From the IMG/VR virus record IMGVR_UViG_3300024221_000033, positions 1 through 33,703 of that record: 33,703 nt of DNA. One strand, given 5' to 3'. This stretch comes from a virus. Numbering within the stretch: the first letter of the stretch is position 1; each line of letters starts with the position of its first letter. Positions 15,986 to 22,719 of this stretch are shown here, in pieces. Position numbers and translations under genes: made by a program. The notes under the pieces were generated by a model. The model was not told the origin of the DNA. It did no database searches and saw only the letters and a list, made by a program, of their open reading frames with translations.

Positions 15986-16233
15986 CGTGCCTCGATCTCC
16001 GCAAACTCTCGGACTAAGTTTGGGCACATCTGCATCCATGTAACTTTTTTGTCTGTCAGCCACTCAAGCTGCAAGGCTCTGGCTGGAGGCATCTCGCCGC
16101 GCATGCGCCACAGGCCCACGGCCTGACGGCTAACGTCTAGCTTGATGGCAAGCTGTCTGTCGCTCTTAAGCGACAACGCCTTCTTGGTTTCATTAAGCGC
16201 GGAATTGACTCGCGCTGCGTCCTTGCTTTTCAT
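15982..16233 (-). CDS. Cro-like HTH regulator
   Basis: 83 residues with a helix-turn-helix at about 26-48 (DRQLAIKLDVSRQAVGLWRM) and a short C-terminal dimer part. Size and place, first gene leftward from a divergent promoter pair opposite the replication operon, are those of a Cro or YdaS-like protein. It probably shuts off the opposing or its own promoter during the lytic cycle. AAGGAA is 11 nt before the ATG, a rather long spacing. Binding site not known; the large palindrome at 16261-16295 is a candidate. Confidence 0.8.
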   Translation of the reverse strand: MKSKDAARVNSALNETKKALSLKSDRQLAIKLDVSRQAVGLWRMRGEMPPARALQLEWLTDKKVTWMQMCPNLVREFAEIEAR

Positions 16234-16260
16234 TTTGTGTCGGCTTCCTTGTTAAAGTGT

Positions 16261-16289
16261 TTGACAAGATAGCGGACGCTATTTATCTT
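16261..16289 (+). promoter_or_regulatory. Rightward promoter for the replication operon
   Basis: TTGACA (16261-16266, perfect -35), 17-nt spacer, TATCTT (16284-16289). Transcription would start near 16296. The -35 lies beside the -10 of the opposing promoter and the reverse. The whole stretch is an imperfect palindrome with TAGCG-GA-CGCTA at its centre. Confidence 0.7.
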
Positions 16290-16295
16290 CGTCAA
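16266..16295 (-). promoter_or_regulatory. Leftward promoter for the Cro-like operon
   Basis: Minus-strand TTGACG (16290-16295), 18-nt spacer, TATCTT (16266-16271). Transcription would start near 16259 and give a leader of about 25 nt before the Cro-like ATG. It shares almost all its DNA with the rightward promoter, so only one polymerase can bind at a time. Confidence 0.65.
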
Positions 16296-16330
16296 CATAA
16301 TTTGCAATTGATCGTTGTCGAGTTCATCTT

Positions 16331-16345
16331 ACAACAGTAGGTTGT
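16331..16345. promoter_or_regulatory. Operator: ACAAC-N5-GTTGT before DUF2800 gene
   Basis: Perfect inverted repeat (T-ACAAC-AGTAG-GTTGT-A, arms of 6 bp) between the rightward promoter and the TTG start of the first gene. It overlaps the -10 of a possible second promoter (TTGATC 16308-16313, TACAAC 16330-16335). Bound repressor could block that promoter or act as a roadblock. Confidence 0.72.
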
Positions 16346-16365
16346 ACATCACTAGGGAGGTTGAG

Positions 16366-17100
16366 TTGAAGCAGTACGAGATTGATCTAGGGCCAGCGCA
16401 CGCGAAGCTCAGTGCCAGCTCTGCACACCGATGGATCGCCTGCCCGGCCAGCGTGAAGGCGCAGGAAGGTCTGCCAGATGAAAGCAGCCCAGCCGCTGAA
16501 GAAGGCACGGCCTTACACGAACTGTCAGAGACCTGCCTGCACAAAGGGCTGGAGCCGCACGAGCTGATGGGCGAGACCTTCAACGGCTATGTCATCAACT
16601 TAGAGCAAGCGAACATGGCGAGGGTGTATGTGAATCATTGTCGCTCACTACCGCAAACGCGGACACACATTGAGCAACGCTTGGATTACTCCATGTGGGC
16701 AGAGGGCGGCTTCGGCACCGCAGACTTTTTGTCGATCAAGGAAGGCGAGGCTTGGGTGGTGGACGCCAAGTTCGGACGCAATCAAGTCGATGCCGACTGC
16801 GACCAGCTCAAGTGCTACGCCCTCGGCGTCTTCGACAAGCACGGCTTCGATGCCCAGCTAGACACCATACATATGACCATTGTCCAGCCCCGGCTGGGGC
16901 ACATCGACACCCACACCATGCGACATAGAGAGCTTCTGAAGTGGGGCGCTGAGGTGCTGGCACCAGCAGCCGAGGCTGCGCTAAGTAAGAAGCCACCGTT
17001 CAATCCCGGCGAGTCGCAGTGCCGGTATTGCAAGGCCGCGCCGACATGTCGCGCTTTGTCACAGCATATTTTCGACAAGATCGGGGAGGATTTTGAGTGA
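16366..17100 (+). CDS. DUF2800 protein, Cas4-like nuclease part
   Basis: 244 residues from TTG at 16366, chosen because AGGGAGG ends 5 nt upstream and the family start motif KLSASSAHRWIACPAS follows. The PD-(D/E)XK nuclease core is seen in FGTADF (Asp120) and WVVDAKFG (Asp133, Lys135). Cys26, 219, 222 and 228 are placed like the Fe-S ligands of Cas4/RecB-type nucleases. DUF2800 proteins of phage replication modules are usually near 370 aa; here the C-terminal third is encoded by the next gene, whose GTG overlaps this stop by 4 nt. Probable role: end-processing nuclease with the ssDNA-binding protein. Confidence 0.85.
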   Translation: MKQYEIDLGPAHAKLSASSAHRWIACPASVKAQEGLPDESSPAAEEGTALHELSETCLHKGLEPHELMGETFNGYVINLEQANMARVYVNHCRSLPQTRTHIEQRLDYSMWAEGGFGTADFLSIKEGEAWVVDAKFGRNQVDADCDQLKCYALGVFDKHGFDAQLDTIHMTIVQPRLGHIDTHTMRHRELLKWGAEVLAPAAEAALSKKPPFNPGESQCRYCKAAPTCRALSQHIFDKIGEDFE

Positions 17101-17492
17101 GAGACCCACAAGTTTTGAGCAACGAGGAGATAGCAGGCCTGCTGCCGCACCTCGCAACGATCAAGAGCTGGTGCGATGCAGTCGCATCACACGCAGAGAA
17201 GCTGGCGCTGTCAGGAGTGCCCGTCGAGGGTTACAAGCTCGTGACCAGCCGCACGAACAGAAAGTGGTCAGACGATGAGGCAGCTATTCGCGCCATGACT
17301 CTGCTGACTAACGAGCCGGTGATGAGCCGGAAACCAATTTCTCCGAGCAGGGCGATCGCCATGCTGGGGAAAGAATGCGATGACGTTAACGCGCTCATCG
17401 TCAAACCAGAAGGCAGGCCGACTTTGGTGCCGGTATCCGATCGGAGACCAGCACTGGAAGCAACGGATGGCTTCGACGCAATAGACGACTAA
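17097..17492 (+). CDS. DUF2800 C-terminal part as separate gene
   Basis: 131 residues from GTG at 17097 (GTGA overlap). The sequence LSNEEIAGLLPHLATIKSWC, VEGYKLVTSRTNRKWSDDE and KPEGRPTLVPVSDRRPA corresponds to what is normally the C-terminal third of DUF2800 proteins, including the conserved G-Y-K-L-V and R-K-W-x-D segments. The two products probably form one complex, or ribosomes shift -1 at the overlap to make a fused form. A base error in the assembly would give the same picture. Either way its function is tied to the upstream nuclease. Confidence 0.78.
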   Translation: MRDPQVLSNEEIAGLLPHLATIKSWCDAVASHAEKLALSGVPVEGYKLVTSRTNRKWSDDEAAIRAMTLLTNEPVMSRKPISPSRAIAMLGKECDDVNALIVKPEGRPTLVPVSDRRPALEATDGFDAIDD

Positions 17493-17502
17493 GGAAAAAA
17501 CT

Positions 17503-18057
17503 ATGTCTACGGTAAAGATAGAAAACGCACGTTTGAGTTTCCCAAGCCTCTTCACGCCATCGGCGTTTGAAGGCTCCGACAATTTGAAGTACAGCGGTAC
17601 GTTGATTCTGGACAAGGATGCCGACGCCGAGCAGATTAAGAACCTGCGGAAGATTGTCAGCGAGCTGGCGAAAGAGAAGTGGGGAGAAAAGCAGCCAAAG
17701 AAACTGTTCCTGTCGCTGCAAGACGGCGACGAGACTGACCGCGCTGAGTACGAAAACAAGTACATCGTGAAGGCCAACAACCGCAAGCGGGTGCCAATCA
17801 TCGACAAGGATCTGTCGGCACTGGTCGAGGAAGATGGACGCCCACAGGGCGGTGATTATGTGAACGCCAAGGTGCGGTTCTACGCATGGTCATCTGGCGC
17901 TGCATTCTCTGGCGTGCTTTGCAGCCTAGAGGCTGTTCAGTTCGTGCGCGAGGGTGAGCGGTTCGGCGGAGGAGGTAACGCCCTCGACGGATTCGATGAC
18001 ATCAGCGGAGAGACTGCCGCCGACGTTGCCGAAGAAGCAGAGGAGTTCTTGGCTTGA
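17503..18057 (+). CDS. ssDNA-binding protein, DUF2815 family
   Basis: 184 residues. The start (VKIENARLSFPSLFTPSAFE, then LKYSGTLILDKD) and GDYVNAKVRFYAWSSGAAFS are hallmarks of DUF2815, an OB-fold phage single-strand DNA-binding protein. A Gly-rich hinge and an acidic C-terminal tail (EEAEEFLA) resemble the partner-binding tails of SSB proteins. It lies between DUF2800 and DNA polymerase, its standard place in this replication module. It likely coats ssDNA at the fork and recruits polymerase or nuclease. Confidence 0.88.
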   Translation: MSTVKIENARLSFPSLFTPSAFEGSDNLKYSGTLILDKDADAEQIKNLRKIVSELAKEKWGEKQPKKLFLSLQDGDETDRAEYENKYIVKANNRKRVPIIDKDLSALVEEDGRPQGGDYVNAKVRFYAWSSGAAFSGVLCSLEAVQFVREGERFGGGGNALDGFDDISGETAADVAEEAEEFLA

Positions 18058-18416
18058 TCGTAAGCCTCGACTTTGAGACCTACTCCGAGTGCGACATCAG
18101 GGCTGCGGGTGCGTGGGCATATGCCGACCACCCCAGCACCGAGGTGCTGTGCCTAGCTTGGGCGGTTAACGATGAGCCGCCTGAGCTTTGGACGCCGGAC
18201 ATGCCTGCGCCGACTGAGCTGTTCCGCTTGATCGAGCGCGGCGCTGAGGTCTGGGCATGGAACTCGTTCTTCGAGCTGGCTATCTGGCAGCGTGTACTCA
18301 TGTGGCCGACGATACCGATATCGCAGTGGAACGACACCGCCGCGCTGGCTGCGGCGCAGGCTTACCCCCGCGCGCTCGGTAAGTGCGGCGACTTCATGGG
18401 GATGGACGATGAATAA
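18054..18416 (+). CDS. DNA polymerase, split exonuclease part
   Basis: 120 residues from TTG at 18054 (4-nt overlap with the DUF2815 stop; AGGAG 8 nt upstream). It has the DEDD exonuclease motif I (SLDFETYSE, Asp6 and Glu8) and motif II (WNSFFELAIW, Asn70 and Glu74). It then stops at GMDDE, TAA 18414-18416. Motif III (YCLQD) lies in the next gene in another frame. So this is the first two thirds of a proofreading domain normally joined to a family A polymerase. It must work with the downstream product or be fused to it by a +1 shift near the stop. Confidence 0.85.
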   Translation: MIVSLDFETYSECDIRAAGAWAYADHPSTEVLCLAWAVNDEPPELWTPDMPAPTELFRLIERGAEVWAWNSFFELAIWQRVLMWPTIPISQWNDTAALAAAQAYPRALGKCGDFMGMDDE

Positions 18417-19932
18417 GCTAAAAGACAAGCGCGGCAAGTACCTGATCCAGCGTCTCTGCAAACCCTATAGGGGCAAGCGCGTCCGCGATCAGGATCTGCT
18501 GAGGGAGCTATACGACTACTGCCTCCAAGATGTTGTTGCCGAGAGGGCGATTCGGAAAGAGCTTCGGCCACTCCACCCCGGCGAGCGATTGGTTTGGGAG
18601 GCTGACCAGCGCATGAACCTGCGCGGTGTGAAACTAGACGCAGCGAACTGCGAGCACGCCATCGAGATCATCAAGAAAGTTGAGGCCGAGCTGAACCAAG
18701 AGGTGTTCGAGCTTACTGACGGCGAGCTGGCCTCAACTTCCTCAAGGGCTAAGTCCCTCGATTGGATCAACCGGCAGGGGTTGGTGATGGAGTCTTATGA
18801 CAAGGCCGCGGTCACCTGTGCGCTCGAAGGTGTATGTCCACCGAAGGTGTATCGCTTCCTGCAAATTCGGCAGGCGCTGTCGAAGTCGAGCACTAAGAAG
18901 TTTCAGGCGATGCTGGCCTGCTTGGGTCGGGATGGCCGCGCCCATGGCACGGGCATGTACCACGGGGCAGCTACCGGGCGCTGGTCGGGCAGACACTTCC
19001 AGCCCCAGAACCTCCCGCGCCCCATCGTCGATGATGTTGACCCCATTATCGATGCATTGCGGTTCCGCTGCCCGGATCAGCTCCCGGGAGAGCCGATGGC
19101 TCTGCTGGCCTCGTGCCTTCGAGGGATGCTGATCGCCAGCAAGGGTCGCAGGCTGATTGTCTCTGACTACTCCGCCATCGAGGCGCGGGTGCTTGCATGG
19201 CTGGCCGGTCACGAGACCGTGTTGAAGTCGTTCCGCGAGGGTCTGGATCTCTACAAGGTCACGGCATCTGACATGTACGGAATAACGTACATGAACGTCG
19301 ATAAGGATCAGAGGTTCGACGGAAAAATAGCTGTCTTAGCCTTGGGGTATCAGGGTGGGTCGAGAGCCTTTACCAAAATGGCGGCCAACTACGGAACCGA
19401 CGTTGACGATGCCACGGCGCTCAAGATCCGAGACGATTGGAGGGCCGCCAACAGGCCCATTGTGAAGCTGTGGCATGAGGTCGAACGCGCCGCATCTAAC
19501 GCGATCCAATATGGCAGGCGCGAGGAGACTCGGGCCGGTGACTTTATGATGGTTAAGGGTGACCTGCTGTTCAAGCTGCCATCTGGAAGGTGCCTGTCGT
19601 TCCCGCAGGCGGCGCTGATCAGCAACAAGATCACCTACCAAGGTATGAACAACTTCACACACAAGTGGGGAACCATTGAGACATACGGCGGCTCGCTGGT
19701 GCAGTCGATAACGCAGGCAGTGGCCCGTGACCTGCTGGCCCACGCCCTTCTAAAGCTCGACGCCGCTGGCTACGACCCCATCATGACGGTTCATGATGAG
19801 ATTGTTGCCGACACAAAGATAGGCCACGGCTCACTGGAGGAGTTCAACACATTAATGTGCGAGCTTCCCGACTGGGCCAAGGGTCTGCCAATCGACGTTG
19901 AAGGCTACGAGGCCGACAGGTACCGCAAGTGA
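18409..19932 (+). CDS. Family A DNA polymerase, main part
   Basis: 507 residues from ATG at 18409, which overlaps the preceding gene by 8 nt (ATGAATAA). The N-terminus begins inside the exonuclease (motif III YCLQD, residues 37-41). Polymerase motif A is IVSDYSAIEARV (Asp253), motif B starts GKIAVLALGYQGG (Lys306, Tyr315), and motif C is TVHDEIVAD (Asp463). All catalytic residues are present, so polymerisation should be intact, whereas proofreading depends on the separate N-terminal part. The frame is open further upstream to 18292, but that part is a shadow of the exonuclease gene. Expected to replicate the phage genome with the primase-helicase. Confidence 0.92.
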   Translation: MNKLKDKRGKYLIQRLCKPYRGKRVRDQDLLRELYDYCLQDVVAERAIRKELRPLHPGERLVWEADQRMNLRGVKLDAANCEHAIEIIKKVEAELNQEVFELTDGELASTSSRAKSLDWINRQGLVMESYDKAAVTCALEGVCPPKVYRFLQIRQALSKSSTKKFQAMLACLGRDGRAHGTGMYHGAATGRWSGRHFQPQNLPRPIVDDVDPIIDALRFRCPDQLPGEPMALLASCLRGMLIASKGRRLIVSDYSAIEARVLAWLAGHETVLKSFREGLDLYKVTASDMYGITYMNVDKDQRFDGKIAVLALGYQGGSRAFTKMAANYGTDVDDATALKIRDDWRAANRPIVKLWHEVERAASNAIQYGRREETRAGDFMMVKGDLLFKLPSGRCLSFPQAALISNKITYQGMNNFTHKWGTIETYGGSLVQSITQAVARDLLAHALLKLDAAGYDPIMTVHDEIVADTKIGHGSLEEFNTLMCELPDWAKGLPIDVEGYEADRYRK

Positions 19933-20189
19933 GGGAGTCCCATATAGAGGGAACCGTCAACCGCTACGCCCGTGACCGGGGGTGGCTGGCCTTCAAGTGG
20001 ACATCTCCCTCGCAGCGCGGGGTTCCCGACATGATTTATTTCAAGGATGGCGAGTGCCTGATGATTGAGTTCAAGGCACCCGGCAAGTCCGCCACCGCCT
20101 ACCAGCACGCGATCCACAAACGACTGAAGGAGCATGGCTTCCACGTCTACGTCGTTGACAACATCGAGCAGGGGAGACTCTTATTCTAA
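19929..20189 (+). CDS. VRR-NUC domain nuclease
   Basis: 86 residues from GTG at 19929 (4-nt overlap with the polymerase stop). The N-terminal EGTVNRYARDRGWLAFKWTS and the nuclease core GVPDMIYFKDGECLMIEFK give the PD-(D/E)XK pattern (P-D, then E-x-K), then an SATAYQHAIHKRL helix. VRR-NUC stand-alone proteins of about 90 aa act as Holliday-junction or branched-DNA nucleases and are usual between polymerase and SNF2 helicase genes. It probably resolves replication or recombination intermediates before packaging. Confidence 0.9.
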   Translation: MRESHIEGTVNRYARDRGWLAFKWTSPSQRGVPDMIYFKDGECLMIEFKAPGKSATAYQHAIHKRLKEHGFHVYVVDNIEQGRLLF

Positions 20190-21547
20190 AGCACACAGAC
20201 CTTCACCAGTACCAGCTTCGGGCCGCGCAGTTCATCAAGGACAATAATCACTCGGCGCTGTGGGTAGACATGGGACTCGGCAAGACCGTCAGCACACTGA
20301 CGGCTCTGGTCGATCTACTTGTCACCAAGGACATCAAGAAGGTGCTAATCATCGCCCCGCTTCGGGTGGCGCAGCACACATGGCCTGCCGAAATCAAGAA
20401 CTGGCAGCACCTTCGGGCGCTGCGCTTTTCAGTCATCGCGGGGCTAAGCCCCGCCAAGCGCGAGGAGGCTATGCACTCCTCGGCGCCGGTACATATCATA
20501 AACAGGGAAAACATACCATGGCTCGTAGAAGTTTCAGGGCACAACTGGCATTACGACGCCGTAGTAATCGACGAGTCCAGCTCATTCAAAAGTCACGGCT
20601 CGAAGAGATGGAAGGCACTGCGTCAGGTGGTGAAGTCCGGCAAGATCAAGCGCATGGTGCAACTGACCGGGACACCGGCGCCCAACAGTTTGATGGAGCT
20701 GTGGCCCCAGATATATCTTCTGGATAAAGGTAAGCGCCTCGGCGACACCAGAGGCAAGTTCCTCGACACCTACTGCCGCCAAGTCGGCAACCCGCAATGG
20801 TCGCAGTATGCAGTCAGATCTGACCGCGTTGACCTACTGCAAGAGAGGGTTGCTGATCTGGTGCTGCGGATGGACGCAGACGACTACCTCGAACTGCCGC
20901 AGCGAATCGACAGCGACGTTGTGGTGTCACTGCCTCCAAAGGCCCAGAAGGCGTACAAGCAGATGCAGGATGATTTCCTGATAGAGCTGGAGCAGGGCGA
21001 GGTGCTCGCGGCCAACGCCGCGGTCAAGATCAACAAACTCCTGCAAGTATCGTCCGGGTCGCTCTACACCGGGGACGGCTACGAGGTTCTGCACGACGCC
21101 AAGATCGAGGCGCTGAAGGAAATCGTCGAGGCATCCAACGAGCCGGTGTTGGTTGCGTATAACTTCCAGTCTGACGCAGAGAGAATTGTGTCACACATCA
21201 AGGGCGCACAGGTTCTCAAAAAAGATCCAAACTTAATTGATAAGTGGAACCGGGGAGAGGTGCCGGTTATGTTGGCGCACCCTGCCGGCGCCGGCCACGG
21301 GCTGAACCTACAACACGGAGGATCTCTGATCGTCTGGTTCGGCCTGTCTTGGTCATTGGAGCTGTACCAACAGTTTAATGCCCGGCTGCACCGTCAGGGG
21401 CAAACGCGCCCGGTTCGCGTGATACATATACTGGCAGACACCGCTGCCGACAGGATGGTCAGAACCGCACTAAGCGAGAAGGATGTCGCGCAGGATTCTC
21501 TGCTTACATTCGTCGAACAATTTCGCATGGCGACAACACATGGTTGA
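20183..21547 (+). CDS. SNF2-family (SF2) helicase, probable ATT start
   Basis: 454 residues if begun at ATT 20183. An ATG at 20270 would cut into motif I and remove the conserved LHQYQLRAAQFI Q-motif region. The frame is closed by a stop at 20156, leaving no ATG, GTG or TTG in between, and GGGGAG lies 7 nt before the ATT, overlapping the VRR-NUC end. Motif I is DMGLGKT (29-35), motif II VVIDESSS (about 127-134), motif III LTGTPAPNS, motif V AHPAGAGHGLNLQ, motif VI QFNARLHRQGQ. It is a DNA translocase that likely acts with VRR-NUC in fork repair or recombination. Confidence 0.9.
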   Translation: MLKHTDLHQYQLRAAQFIKDNNHSALWVDMGLGKTVSTLTALVDLLVTKDIKKVLIIAPLRVAQHTWPAEIKNWQHLRALRFSVIAGLSPAKREEAMHSSAPVHIINRENIPWLVEVSGHNWHYDAVVIDESSSFKSHGSKRWKALRQVVKSGKIKRMVQLTGTPAPNSLMELWPQIYLLDKGKRLGDTRGKFLDTYCRQVGNPQWSQYAVRSDRVDLLQERVADLVLRMDADDYLELPQRIDSDVVVSLPPKAQKAYKQMQDDFLIELEQGEVLAANAAVKINKLLQVSSGSLYTGDGYEVLHDAKIEALKEIVEASNEPVLVAYNFQSDAERIVSHIKGAQVLKKDPNLIDKWNRGEVPVMLAHPAGAGHGLNLQHGGSLIVWFGLSWSLELYQQFNARLHRQGQTRPVRVIHILADTAADRMVRTALSEKDVAQDSLLTFVEQFRMATTHG

Positions 21548-21575
21548 CGGTGTAGGATGCACAACTTTATGTTGT
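21533..21575. promoter_or_regulatory. Two operators at the repressor promoter
   Basis: ACAAC-N5-GTTGT is perfect at 21561-21575. A copy with one change, ACAAC-N5-GTTGA, lies at 21533-21547. Centres are 28 bp apart. The left one overlaps the -35 and the right one the -10 of the repressor promoter, which suggests autoregulation by two dimers. Confidence 0.72.
21544..21573 (+). promoter_or_regulatory. Promoter of the CI-like repressor gene
   Basis: TTGACG (21544-21549), 18-nt spacer, TATGTT (21568-21573), then AAGG 7 nt before the GTG start at 21588. It lets the repressor be made while the upstream replication genes are off. Confidence 0.6.
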
Positions 21576-21587
21576 TAAGGAATATTC

Positions 21588-22232
21588 GTGAGCGAGTTCT
21601 CCACTCGGTTAAAGCAGTCGTGTCAGGACAACCCTGATGTGCCTGAGTATGGGAAGGGCGAGCAGGTATATCTCTCTCAGCGTCTTGGCGTATCACAAGA
21701 GGCTGTCCGCAAGTGGTTCGCGGGGGACAGCAAGCCCAAGGCGGCAGTGGGCCGCAAGCTTGCCGAGCTGCTCGGCGTGGATTACGTTTGGTTGGCGTTG
21801 GGTACATCGCACGGTGAGATTGAGAAAAGACGAGAGGCCGCAGGGCGTCAGGACTCTGCCGTGTACGCGTTGATGAGCTTCCTGATTGAGAAAGGCTATA
21901 GCGCCGCCTTCGATAACGACCATGAAAAAATAGACATAACCACCATCTACCAAGGGCAACAGAATCACATCTCTGTTCAACTTGCCGAGGGGAAAAAGGA
22001 CAAGCTGATGGCCTCATTCAGATTGTCGGTGATCAACGATGTCAGCACAATTATAGCTGTCAGAACAAACACCTTTAGCCTGTCCTATGACTTTATCTGG
22101 GCCGGTCCAGAGGTTTGGGCTAACCACGGGACGCGGGAGGGCAACGAGGTGGTGCTGCGGTTCAAGAACCCGCAGAAGAAAAAGTACACCGTGGGTGGCA
22201 CGAAGCTGACGCGGTATCTGGAGGGCTACTAA
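21588..22232 (+). CDS. CI-like XRE repressor without S24 peptidase
   Basis: 214 residues from GTG at 21588. An XRE-type helix-turn-helix lies at about residues 26-50 (QVYLSQRLGVSQEAVRKWFA), followed by a linker helix and a C-terminal domain of about 110 residues (KGYSAAFDNDHEKIDITTIY, then NTFSLSYDFIWAGPEVW). The S24/LexA Ser-Lys peptidase motifs are absent, so RecA-triggered self-cleavage is not expected. Its own promoter carries two operators and the same operator stands before two other early promoters. It is most likely the lysogenic repressor, with induction by another route. Confidence 0.82.
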   Translation: MSEFSTRLKQSCQDNPDVPEYGKGEQVYLSQRLGVSQEAVRKWFAGDSKPKAAVGRKLAELLGVDYVWLALGTSHGEIEKRREAAGRQDSAVYALMSFLIEKGYSAAFDNDHEKIDITTIYQGQQNHISVQLAEGKKDKLMASFRLSVINDVSTIIAVRTNTFSLSYDFIWAGPEVWANHGTREGNEVVLRFKNPQKKKYTVGGTKLTRYLEGY

Positions 22233-22453
22233 TGGAGCGACCCTACCTGACAACCCACGAACTAGCCGAGCTGTTTAACATTAGCAAGGGAGGTCTACTG
22301 AATGCTATCTCCCGCGAGGAGTTCCCGCTGCCGACCTACCGATTAGGCAAGCAGCGCGTGGCAGACCGACAGGTCGTGGAGGCTTTCTTTAAGGCTCGAC
22401 GCCTTGAAGGCTTGCAGAAAATTACAACCAAAAGTGGAGCACACAACCAATGA
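22232..22453 (+). CDS. AlpA/excisionase-like HTH protein
   Basis: 73 residues; its ATG overlaps the repressor stop by 1 nt (TAATG). The LTTHELAELFNISKGGLLNA and FPLPTYRLGKQRVADRQVVE segments are the MerR-type HTH and wing of the HTH_17/AlpA group, which contains excisionases and integrase regulators. Its position near the integrase gene supports a recombination-directionality role, although it is transcribed with the repressor. The C-terminus is a short basic tail. Confidence 0.75.
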   Translation: MERPYLTTHELAELFNISKGGLLNAISREEFPLPTYRLGKQRVADRQVVEAFFKARRLEGLQKITTKSGAHNQ

Positions 22454-22719
22454 GCGAAAACAAAGAGGCATTTTCCGAGTGGGTCGAGAGCAAGACAGAC
22501 ATGATCAATAACCCCCCGCACTATAACAAAGGCAAGATCGAGTGCATCAAATATCTGGAGGACAATCTAGGCGAGGGCTACTCCTACTATCTAGAGGGCA
22601 ACATTAAGAAGTACCTCCACCGCTGGCGCTACAAGGAAGCCCCGGTGGAAGATCTGCGGAAGGCCGCGTGGTATCTAGGTAAGCTCATTGAGAGCCAAGT
22701 CTTTTCAAAACCTGAGTAG
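22450..22719 (+). CDS. DUF3310 protein
   Basis: 89 residues; ATG overlaps the previous stop by 4 nt. NNPPHYNKGKIECIKYLEDN and LEGNIKKYLHRWRYKE are the DUF3310 signature, a small phage protein often placed in nucleotide or replication regions; biochemical role not settled. Its last 35 nt overlap the 3' end of the integrase gene on the other strand. It is the last gene of the rightward operon. A 6-bp stem at 22710-22728 without T run is a poor terminator. Confidence 0.86.
   Translation: MSENKEAFSEWVESKTDMINNPPHYNKGKIECIKYLEDNLGEGYSYYLEGNIKKYLHRWRYKEAPVEDLRKAAWYLGKLIESQVFSKPE

Noticed and set aside
12475-17188. Palindromic 14-mer GATGCAGTCGCATC at 12475-12488 and 17175-17188
   Set aside because: About two repeated 14-mers are expected by chance in this length and one copy is in a coding region, so no function is claimed.
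20155-20165. GTTGACAAC palindrome near the VRR-NUC gene end, like the one in the integrase promoter
   Set aside because: It lies in coding DNA that encodes a normal protein end; a 9-bp match twice is weak evidence.
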